Positions 7,402 through 14,178 of a stretch of DNA of 32,316 nt are shown here, one piece after another; the first letter of the stretch is position 1; each line of letters begins with the position of its first letter. The notes beneath the pieces were generated by a model. It was not told the origin of the DNA and searched no databases. It was given only the letters and a program-made list of their open reading frames with translations. The DNA lies in assembly GCA_036504875.1 (NCBI GenBank), contig DASXUK010000018.1:1-32316 (forward strand). Reading direction: 5' to 3'. This DNA comes from JACPFJ01 sp036504875. Lineage in GTDB: Bacteria > Desulfobacterota > Desulfuromonadia > Geobacterales > Pseudopelobacteraceae. The position numbers and the translations under genes are program-made.

Positions 7402-7642
7402 ATGAAAAAAATTGCCAAAACAGATGAACTCCGGCCGTAAATACGACATTTCCCTGCTTACGGGGTGTGTCGTCGGCAAATATGCGGAGAAGGTTAAAGC
7501 GGGATCAAACATTATACTTCTGGACAAGGATGTCGCTGAGGTGTTCAAGGATGATGCCTCTGTCAATGAGGCGCTGAGAACGCTTATCAGACTTCAAGGT
7601 TCAACCCGAAGCCATCGCCGGACCACCCGCGCGGCCGCGTAG
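7402..7642 (+). pseudogene. Frameshifted small antitoxin-like protein gene
   Basis: ATG 7402 has AAGGA 7 bases upstream and encodes MKKIAKTDELRP before a stop at 7438. The next frame carries the rest: KYDISLLTG, GKYAEKVKAGSN, ILLDKDVAEVF, DDASVNEALRTLI. Removing one base in the CGGCCG run (7432-7437) joins both parts into one protein of about 79 residues. The result has the layout of a widespread family of short proteins: a polar start with ELR, then YD, GKYAE, LD.DVA..F and VNEALR.L. From memory such proteins are often annotated as hypothetical or antitoxin-like; I am not certain of a toxin partner and see none here. An internal ATG at 7424 lacks a ribosome site, so a natural shorter product is less likely. 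Confidence 0.6.
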
Positions 7643-7737
7643 TCGAGAAACGTCAGAGGGTCTGGCTTGCCTTATTAGATGGAAGCCCGCAACGTTTCAA
7701 TTGGCAGGAAGAGGTTACAGGCCGGTGATGAGGTTTA

Positions 7738-8478
7738 TCACTCCCGGCGTCGCAGGTAGCCTAAGAACTCCTCGCAGGTAAGCTGTTTCTTGCTGACCAG
7801 GTGGGCAATTTCTCTGCTCATGGCTATCTTTTCGCCATCTTTCATTTCAGCCTTTAAAAGCACGAACATTGGAGTGTTGCGGCTATAAGGGAAGATCCGG
7901 AATTTTTCCAAAAGCTCAAAGGCCGACATGTCCGACAGCATCATGCTGCAAAAGGCCAGGTATTTAGGTTTGATGGCAACGAGTGCCAGAGCTTCCTTGC
8001 CAGTATAACCTTTGACCACTTCAAAACCGATCGATTCGATCGCTTTGGAGAGCTTTTCCTCACCGGTTCGTGATACGACAATCGCTTGCAGGTCCCATGT
8101 TTCAGCTTCCTCTGTTAAACCATAAACTGCCAGTCGCTCCAGAAGATAATGCTCATCTACCGGCATGGTAAAAAAACCTGTTACCGGAAAAACGCCGCCA
8201 ACTTTGCCTTTTTCACTTAAAAAAACGGGCAGGACAGGGATGTTCCAGACAGCCGGATCACTCTTAATTCTAAGCAGCAACCCCCAGCCATCATCTGAAA
8301 AGGGTGAAATATCCAGGACAATGCCTAACGGCCGCCCCACGGCCAGGTTTTCAACCTGCTCCAGCCGGCTTGAATAACCAGCTGTTTCCAGATATGACGC
8401 AATGATCTCTTCACGTTCGTTGTCAGGCTTGACGCCCAGAATCCACAGCTCCCTGTTTTTTTCGGTTTTCTCTGCCAT
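7738..8478 (-). CDS. Protein with two receiver-like domains
   Basis: A 246-aa protein. I chose ATG 8478 because AGGGAG sits 5 bases before it; a GTG two codons upstream would overlap that site. Residues about 10-120 look like a response regulator receiver, with GIVLDISPFSDDGWGLLLRIK placing a candidate phosphoacceptor at Asp56. Residues about 131-240 look like a second receiver (QAIVVSRTGEEKL, GKEALALV, FELLEKFR, NTPMFVLL), but the position of the Asp reads FCSMM, so it lacks the phosphoacceptor. There is no output domain. It may act as a phosphorelay sink or protein-interaction module. It lies 74 bases downstream of hldE on the same strand. Confidence 0.65.
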   Translation of the reverse strand: MAEKTEKNRELWILGVKPDNEREEIIASYLETAGYSSRLEQVENLAVGRPLGIVLDISPFSDDGWGLLLRIKSDPAVWNIPVLPVFLSEKGKVGGVFPVTGFFTMPVDEHYLLERLAVYGLTEEAETWDLQAIVVSRTGEEKLSKAIESIGFEVVKGYTGKEALALVAIKPKYLAFCSMMLSDMSAFELLEKFRIFPYSRNTPMFVLLKAEMKDGEKIAMSREIAHLVSKKQLTCEEFLGYLRRRE

Positions 8479-8558
8479 GGCCACTCCCTGTCAGAATGTT
8501 AATGATGTTTCATAACAGATTTTCTGCTGAAAAACCACCCCAAACAGACACCACATCC

Positions 8559-10070
8559 CTAGGAGTAGCGTTCCAATACGCGCTCGATAATATTTGTAGT
8601 TGATTTACCATCAACAAAGTTTACCAGCTCTACACGCCCGCCATAGCCCTCAACAATATCTTTACCCACCACCCCCGCGGGTGTGTAATCACCACCCTTG
8701 GCCAAAACATAGGGTTTCAGGGCCATAATCAGCTTGATAGGCGTGTCCTCATCGAACAGGACTACATAATCGATACAGTCCAGCGCCGCCAAAATGTGGG
8801 CGCGCTCCTCCTCCCCGATCAGCGGTCGTTTTTCGCCTTTAAGCCGTCTGACCGAAGCGTCACTGTTTAGCCCCAGTATCAGCAGGTCACCGAGAGTGCG
8901 CGCCTTTTGCAGGTATTTGACATGCCCGGCATGCAGCAGATCAAAGCAGCCGTTGGTGAATACAATTTTCTTGCCGCGGGCCTTCTCCTCCTCGATTATA
9001 GTGACTAGCACATCCAAGTTCTTAATCTTGGAATCACTGTCGCTGTGGCTTAATGCCAGCGCATTGACTATCTCGCCAGGGGTCACTGTTGAAGTGCCCA
9101 ATTTTGCCACGGCTATGCCGGCCGCAATGTTGGCCAGCCCGGCCGCCTGATCCATCCCCAACCCGGCCGCCAGTCCTACGGCCAGTGAGGCCAGTACCGT
9201 GTCGCCGGCGCCTGAAACGTCATAAACCTCCCTCGCCACAGTAGGTATATGCAAGGAAGACATTGTTGCTACGGCTTTGGTGGAAGCATTGAGCGGGCTG
9301 CTGAGGGTCGACCTGGAAAAGAGTGACATGCCCTCTTCGCTGCGGGTAATCAGCAGGTGTTCCAGACCGGCTGTTTCCATGATGACAGTGGCGGCCTGTT
9401 CCAGTGACTCCAGGTCCCGAATAACCACGCCTGAAGCTGCTTCGGCCTCCTTGCGATTGGGAGTCAGCAGCGTGGCGCCGTGGTAACGGGCATAGTCGGT
9501 GCCCTTGGGATCGACCAGCACCGGAATCCGGTTCGAGCATGCCGCAGCAATGACCGCCTCGATTACCTTGCTTGTCAGAACCCCTTTGCTGTAGTCCGAA
9601 AGCAGAATCACGTCGAAATGAATGAGGTTGGCTTTGATCCAGTCGACAATCAGGTTTTCTACATCGACCGCCAATGGGTCGCGCGATTCCCGGTCAATCC
9701 GGACGATCTGCTGGTTGGCAGCCACCACCCTTGTTTTGCGGCTGGTTCTGCGGGAGGAATCCTGGAATATGGCATCGGTAACAACATTTTGCTGGTTGAA
9801 AGCCTTAAGGAGCGCCCAGCCGTTTTCATCCTCGCCGATCGCCGAGCATACCGCCACTTGCGCCCCCAGAGCAGCCAGGTTGTTGACGACATTACCGGCG
9901 CCGCCCAAACGTAGCTCCTCAGCGACAACATCCACCACCTGGACCGGCGCCTCCGGAGATATTCGCTCGGCCTTGCCCCACAGGTATTCATCAAGCATCA
10001 AGTCGCCGATCACCAGGCAACGGATATTCCGGATGTGATTAAAAAGCGACTCAATTGTCTTCCTATCCAC
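8559..10070 (-). CDS. hldE: Bifunctional heptose-7-phosphate kinase / heptose-1-phosphate adenylyltransferase HldE
   Basis: A 503-aa two-domain enzyme of ADP-heptose synthesis for the LPS inner core, cytoplasmic. The N-terminal part (about 1-330) is a PfkB/ribokinase-type kinase: GGAGNVVNNLAALGA at 56-70 and DVSGAGD at 284-290 with catalytic Asp290. The C-terminal part (about 350-500) is a nucleotidyltransferase: FTNGCFDLLHAGH at 371-383 with the HxGH motif, and a KSTTNII motif at 489-495. The kinase phosphorylates heptose 7-phosphate at C1 and the second domain makes ADP-heptose after GmhB has removed the 7-phosphate. The start is GTG 10070, with GAGGTG just upstream. Length matches the fused form in Gram-negatives. 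It is the last heptose gene of the mreB-side minus-strand run. Confidence 0.96.
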   Translation of the reverse strand: MDRKTIESLFNHIRNIRCLVIGDLMLDEYLWGKAERISPEAPVQVVDVVAEELRLGGAGNVVNNLAALGAQVAVCSAIGEDENGWALLKAFNQQNVVTDAIFQDSSRRTSRKTRVVAANQQIVRIDRESRDPLAVDVENLIVDWIKANLIHFDVILLSDYSKGVLTSKVIEAVIAAACSNRIPVLVDPKGTDYARYHGATLLTPNRKEAEAASGVVIRDLESLEQAATVIMETAGLEHLLITRSEEGMSLFSRSTLSSPLNASTKAVATMSSLHIPTVAREVYDVSGAGDTVLASLAVGLAAGLGMDQAAGLANIAAGIAVAKLGTSTVTPGEIVNALALSHSDSDSKIKNLDVLVTIIEEEKARGKKIVFTNGCFDLLHAGHVKYLQKARTLGDLLILGLNSDASVRRLKGEKRPLIGEEERAHILAALDCIDYVVLFDEDTPIKLIMALKPYVLAKGGDYTPAGVVGKDIVEGYGGRVELVNFVDGKSTTNIIERVLERYS

Positions 10071-10102
10071 AGCGCACCTCGAATAAGCGGTATAAGGTTC
10101 AG

Positions 10103-10138
10103 ATTTAAAAGCCAGGATTATTGAAAAATAATAGCTGG
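10103..10138 (-). terminator. Hairpin between the unassigned enzyme gene and hldE
   Basis: ATTATT (10117-10122) pairs with AATAAT (10127-10132) around a GAAA loop, and CCAG (10112-10115) pairs with CTGG (10135-10138). Read on the minus strand it is followed by CTTTTAAAT. It directly follows the stop codon at 10140, so it may attenuate transcription into hldE rather than end it. Confidence 0.45.
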
Positions 10139-10139
10139 T

Positions 10140-11096
10140 CTAGATTTTGGATTTGACCTGATCCAGAATTCCTGCCGCTAGCAGCGGAATCATGATTTCA
10201 TGATGGCCGGTGATGGTCAGGCCGCGGCTGTCGCCGGCAGTGGGGCGTTTTACAACGTTTTGCAGCGGACGGTAGTGCTGGGTCATATCAAAATTAGCGG
10301 TTGTAAAGTGATCGACATGAAAGCCCAGGTTTTGGGCAATGGACAGGGCCTTGAGGAAGACCTCAGGCATGATCACGGCGCTGCCGATGTTGATAAAAAC
10401 GCCGCCGTTCCCCAAGGTGGTGACAACCGAGGTGAACAGCCGAAAATCCGTGAAGGTTGCCTGTCCCAGCACGGCGCCGTCACACTCGGGGTGTTGATGG
10501 ATGATATCGGTGCCGAGCGCCACATGCACAGTGGCCGGAATGCCCTTTTGAACACAGGTTGCCAGCAGGCTTGCTTCCTGATGAGGATTCCCGTTTTCCA
10601 GTATGAAGCGCCCCAAGGCTGCCCCGTAGCCCAGTCCTTCTGTCTGCCCATGTTTCAGCGCCAGATTGATGTCGCGGCCGGTCTCTTCGGCCATGCCAAA
10701 GGTTCCGCAATGCAACACAGCTCCGACATCCTCGCTGGTTTCACCGATCAGTGAGATCTCATAATCATGAATGCTGGCGGAACCGTTCATGGCAACCGCG
10801 GTGATGATGTCGGCCTCAATCAGCTTTTTCAGCACCGGTTGCAATCCGCATTTAATAACATGTCCGCCAATGGCGATAACTACCGGTTTGTCATTCTCGC
10901 GGGCCTTAACCACCGCGTTAATAACTGCTTTCAGACTTTCGCCACCGAGCTGGTTGGGCAGGGATGCCAGGAGCTGGGCCACGCTCATGCCGGAACTGAC
11001 TTCGCCTGAAAAATCTCTATTCAGCAAGACCTTGTTTTTGCGCTCTGAAATCGGATAGGTGGTGACGCCGGAGAGATCAACGGGTTGGATAGTCAT
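10140..11096 (-). CDS. Conserved protein of unknown function in the heptose operon (deoxyhypusine synthase-like motifs)
   Basis: A 318-aa soluble protein with no signal peptide. It contains a Gly-rich loop GGHVIKCG (77-84), then AMNGSASIHDYE (102-113), GETSEDV (118-124), and later VHVALGTDIIHQHP and NIGSAVIMPEVFLKAL. The GG..IK pattern distantly recalls deoxyhypusine synthase-like NAD-binding folds, but I would not assign that activity. I recognise the arrangement as a conserved family but know no reaction for it. AAGG lies before ATG 11096. It sits between gmhA (56 bases upstream) and hldE (69 bases downstream) on the same strand, which suggests a role in heptose or LPS precursor metabolism. 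It lacks the HAD-phosphatase motif DxDxT, so it is not a standard GmhB. Confidence 0.75.
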   Translation of the reverse strand: MTIQPVDLSGVTTYPISERKNKVLLNRDFSGEVSSGMSVAQLLASLPNQLGGESLKAVINAVVKARENDKPVVIAIGGHVIKCGLQPVLKKLIEADIITAVAMNGSASIHDYEISLIGETSEDVGAVLHCGTFGMAEETGRDINLALKHGQTEGLGYGAALGRFILENGNPHQEASLLATCVQKGIPATVHVALGTDIIHQHPECDGAVLGQATFTDFRLFTSVVTTLGNGGVFINIGSAVIMPEVFLKALSIAQNLGFHVDHFTTANFDMTQHYRPLQNVVKRPTAGDSRGLTITGHHEIMIPLLAAGILDQVKSKI

Positions 11097-11151
11097 GGCA
11101 GGCCTTTCTAAACATTTGTCCGCAACGGGCTTAAAATTTCATTCTTTAGTA

Positions 11152-11727
11152 TTATTGTTTCCCGAACAGTGCCTGCTCGACCAGATCGCAAACGATATGG
11201 ATAATGGTGATGTGCCCTTCCTGAATGCGGGGGGTGTCGCTGGAGGGAATAACAAGCGCCAGATCGCAGAGTTGCTTGATACTGCCGCCATCCTTGCCGA
11301 GAAGGCCGATGGTGCGACAGCCGCGCTGACGGGCCAATTCCAATGCCGAAAAGACATTGGCGGAGTTGCCGCTGGTGGAGATGCCTACTACCACATCACC
11401 CGGGGCAGCCAACGCCTCGATCTGCCGTCTGAACACATTGTCAAAGCCATAGTCGTTACCGATAGCAGTCAAGATCGACGTATCGGTATTAAGGGCCACG
11501 CCCGGCAGGGCGGCTCGATCCAGTTTGAAACGTCCGACTATTTCAGCGACAAAATGCTGGGCATCGGCGGCTGAACCGCCATTGCCCATTACAAGCAGCT
11601 TTGCGCCGTTCTTTAATCGCTCGGCCAGCAGGCTGGCCATTTCAGCAATCAGCGGTGCCAGATCTTGTTCGATAAGCTCAATCACCATCCGGTGGTCAAG
11701 CAATTGCTTTTGAACTTCTTCGATCAT
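11152..11727 (-). CDS. gmhA: Phosphoheptose isomerase GmhA
   Basis: A 191-aa SIS-domain protein that converts sedoheptulose 7-phosphate to D-glycero-D-manno-heptose 7-phosphate, the first step towards ADP-heptose. Visible motifs are MGNGGSAADAQHFVAE (47-62), STSGNS (117-122) and RIQEGHITIIHIVCD (167-181). The family's zinc ligands correspond to His58, Glu62, Gln169 and His177, and all are present. Length matches the family. The start overlaps the end of the glycosyltransferase gene by 4 bases (ATGA), indicating coupled translation. It is followed by the unassigned enzyme and hldE. Confidence 0.95.
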   Translation of the reverse strand: MIEEVQKQLLDHRMVIELIEQDLAPLIAEMASLLAERLKNGAKLLVMGNGGSAADAQHFVAEIVGRFKLDRAALPGVALNTDTSILTAIGNDYGFDNVFRRQIEALAAPGDVVVGISTSGNSANVFSALELARQRGCRTIGLLGKDGGSIKQLCDLALVIPSSDTPRIQEGHITIIHIVCDLVEQALFGKQ

Positions 11728-12791
11728 AGTTGTTCCTTTGGACTGGATTCATTCAGGTTGGGCGCAAAATCAGCTATGGCGTCAGCCACTGCACTAAAAG
11801 GCGAGGCCGCTTCGACCCCGGGAAATAGAGATTCTTCAGTGCCATTGACCAGGATCAGATCCGGAATGGCAGTCTTAAGGGCCTTAAGCTGACGGATAAT
11901 GTCCCGTTTTGGCATGATTGGTGACAAAGGTTTAATCTGAATGCCGGTATGCAAGGCACTCCATCCCAGGCGCTGAAAAGCGGAGTTCTGACGGCGATGC
12001 AGCAGCAAGCTGAAAGTGTGCCCCTGTCGGGCGCCTTGCAGGATGGTGTCAATAGTCTCTGTCAGGGAGCCGATATCTATTTTACGGCCGAAGTAGATTG
12101 CGTAATGGCGGGCGCCGCCCCAACGCTCATGGTAGCCGGCCCTGCTCAAACAAATACGATCCAGACGGCGCTGATTTGAGCCGAAAACAGTTTCTTTACC
12201 GCAGATAACCCGGCTGCGGGAGGTGACGCAGGTATGAAAGCCTTTATTCCAGGCCCGGCGGATATAATCCTTCAGGCACCACTCGCCAGCATCCATCTCA
12301 ACATCAAATCCACCCACCAGCATGTACAGCTCGGTCTTGATCATCATTCCGGAAAAGGAGATGCCAAAGGTTTCCATCGTTGAGCTGCCGCGGGTGATCG
12401 GGTGGGTCACGGGAACGTTCCGACCCACGAAAACAGGAGACACTATGCCGGTATCGGTTGTCCGGGCAGCGGCCAGCAGTCCCTCCAACCAGCCCGGAGT
12501 CACCTGGACATGGGGACCAAGGACCACGGCAAAGTCGCCGTCGGATCTGGCCAGCCCGATGTTTATGGCGGGGATCAAGCCGACATTGCGGTCGGATTTT
12601 ATGAACAGCCCTTGATCGCCGAGTGGTTCCGAGAACTCCTCCAGCATCAGCTCGGTTTCGCGGCTGCTGCCGTTGTCGACCACGATCAGACGCGCCTCGG
12701 GCGAATGGGCGAGGATGGCGGCCAGGCAGGCCCGGGTTTCAAAAGGATTGTTCCAAACAGGTATGATTATGTCAACAATGGGAGATTGCAT
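11724..12791 (-). CDS. Family 2 glycosyltransferase with an altered DxD motif
   Basis: A 355-aa GT-A fold protein. The N-terminal part has DIIIPVWNNPFETRACLAAIL, LIVVDNGSS (Asp39) and SDRNVGLIPAINIGL, all typical of family 2. Where the metal-binding DxD is expected, the protein reads VVLGPHVQVTPGWLE, so both acidic residues are missing (GPH at 92-94). The C-terminal 150 residues are not a recognised domain. It has no membrane segments. By position with gmhA and hldE it probably acts on LPS core or another surface polysaccharide, or has lost catalysis and plays a structural role. No clear ribosome site precedes ATG 12791. Confidence 0.8.
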   Translation of the reverse strand: MQSPIVDIIIPVWNNPFETRACLAAILAHSPEARLIVVDNGSSRETELMLEEFSEPLGDQGLFIKSDRNVGLIPAINIGLARSDGDFAVVLGPHVQVTPGWLEGLLAAARTTDTGIVSPVFVGRNVPVTHPITRGSSTMETFGISFSGMMIKTELYMLVGGFDVEMDAGEWCLKDYIRRAWNKGFHTCVTSRSRVICGKETVFGSNQRRLDRICLSRAGYHERWGGARHYAIYFGRKIDIGSLTETIDTILQGARQGHTFSLLLHRRQNSAFQRLGWSALHTGIQIKPLSPIMPKRDIIRQLKALKTAIPDLILVNGTEESLFPGVEAASPFSAVADAIADFAPNLNESSPKEQL

Positions 12792-12823
12792 GTCAGCAGG
12801 GTAAAATGGGATTGAATTTGTTT

Positions 12824-12871
12824 ACCACAAAGACCAAGAGAACCAAAAGAGGATCTCCTGATCTTTGTGGT
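12824..12871. repeat. Intergenic hairpin repeat copy A (mreB/glycosyltransferase gap)
   Basis: ACCACAAAGA (12824-12833) and TCTTTGTGGT (12862-12871) form a 10-base perfect stem around a 28-base loop containing AACCAAAAGA. The AACCAAAAGA word also occurs in copy C. The arm sequence differs from copies B-D, so membership in the same family is uncertain. The copy sits just after the mreB stop codon and could work as a transcript 3' structure. Confidence 0.5.
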
Positions 12872-12880
12872 GAAAGCTTT

Positions 12881-13924
12881 TCAGGAAGAAACTGCCACAC
12901 GGCGCAGCAGGTTCAACTCATCCAGCACCAAGCCGGAACCAAGGCAAACGCAGTCCAGAGGATTCTCGGCGATTAACACCGGCACCTTGGTTACCTCGCG
13001 CAACAGCATGTCCAGATTGCGCAGCAGCGCGCCGCCACCAGCCAAAAAGATGCCTTTGTCAACGATGTCGGCTGCCAACTCAGGAGGGGTTTTTTCCAGG
13101 CAGATCCTGACTGTATCGACGATTGAATTAACGGATTCCTTAAGCGCCTCGCGGATCTCGTCAGAATTGACCTCAATCGTTTTGGGAATGCCGGAGACCA
13201 GATCTCGTCCCTTGACCTGTTTGGTCAGTAACTCGGGTCCAGGATATGCTTCGCCAATATCGATCTTGATCGTCTCGGCCATGCGCTCGCCGATCTGCAG
13301 GTTGTATTTCTTGCGGATGTACTGGACAATTGCTTCGTCCATTTTGTCCCCGCCCATGCGAGTGGATTGGGAATAGACAATGCCGGCCAGGGATATGACC
13401 GCTACCTCGGTGGTTCCGCCTCCGATATCAACGATCATGTTGCCGGAAGCCTCGGTGATCGGCAGGCCAGCGCCGATAGAGGCCGCCATCGGCTCTTCGA
13501 TCAGATAAACCTCGCGTGCCCCGGCTGATTCGGCTGATTCCTTGACCGCACGTTTTTCAACCTGGGTGATGCCGGAGGGGACACAGATTACGATGCGGGG
13601 ACGCACCAGGGTCTTGCGATTATGCACCTTGTGGATGAAGTAACGCAGCATCTCTTCGGTAATATCGAAATCGGCAATGACGCCATCCTTCATCGGCCGG
13701 ATGGCAGTGATGGAGCCAGGGGTGCGGCCGAGCATCTGCTTGGCTTCCATACCGACCTTGAGAACTTTCTGCTGGCCGTTGGGCATTTTTTGCACGGCCA
13801 CCACCGAAGGCTCGCGCACCACAATGCCTTTACCCTTCAAATAGACCAGTGTATTGGCAGTTCCTAGGTCAATCGCCAGATCGTTCGAGAACATCCCGAA
13901 CAGGTAATCGAAAATCTTCAACAT
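12881..13924 (-). CDS. mreB: Rod shape-determining protein MreB
   Basis: A 347-aa actin-like cytoskeletal ATPase that polymerises under the inner membrane and guides lateral cell-wall synthesis. Motifs: phosphate 1 loop DLAIDLGTANTLVYLKGKGIVV near the N-terminus, IVDIGGGTTEVAVISLAGIV (phosphate 2 region) in the middle and FLAGGGALLRNLD (adenosine motif) near residue 290. Length is standard. AAGGA lies about 10 bases before ATG 13924. The usual partners mreC and mreD are not adjacent: the next gene on the strand is the glycosyltransferase, so this may be a lone or second mreB copy. Confidence 0.96.
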   Translation of the reverse strand: MLKIFDYLFGMFSNDLAIDLGTANTLVYLKGKGIVVREPSVVAVQKMPNGQQKVLKVGMEAKQMLGRTPGSITAIRPMKDGVIADFDITEEMLRYFIHKVHNRKTLVRPRIVICVPSGITQVEKRAVKESAESAGAREVYLIEEPMAASIGAGLPITEASGNMIVDIGGGTTEVAVISLAGIVYSQSTRMGGDKMDEAIVQYIRKKYNLQIGERMAETIKIDIGEAYPGPELLTKQVKGRDLVSGIPKTIEVNSDEIREALKESVNSIVDTVRICLEKTPPELAADIVDKGIFLAGGGALLRNLDMLLREVTKVPVLIAENPLDCVCLGSGLVLDELNLLRRVAVSS

Positions 13925-14117
13925 TATTTTGCGATCCTTTCATCAGCACTGTGTCTGATCACAAATGTACTTGAAAAAATGAAAAGACTAGCAGAGCTGT
14001 GGTTCAAATGCAAGGATGAATGTCGGTAAAAAGAGGTCTGTCAACTTAAGGCAATTCAGCCTGTAAATCGGATTTGCATGATCCAGTTGCGCTATCTTTT
14101 GAATGAAAATTTCAAAA

Positions 14118-14164
14118 TCTGCAAAACAAGATCCTGCCACGCCCAGACTAAATTTGCCAGGACC
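14118..14164 (-). terminator. Possible terminator of the sensor kinase gene
   Basis: GATCCTGCCA (14130-14139) pairs with TGCCAGGACC (14155-14164), with two mismatches in ten positions. Read on the minus strand the stem leads into a T-rich stretch (CTTGTTTTGC). It lies just past the kinase stop codon at 14179. The rest of the 13,925-14,178 gap shows no gene. A TTGACA on the minus strand at 14039-14044 could be a -35 box for mreB, without a convincing -10. Confidence 0.4.
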
Positions 14165-14178
14165 AGGTTAGGCAGCTC

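Noticed and set aside
10200..10754. Plus-strand open frame of 184 codons opposite the unassigned enzyme
   Set aside because: It is antisense to a conserved-looking protein with a good ribosome site; no motif seen.
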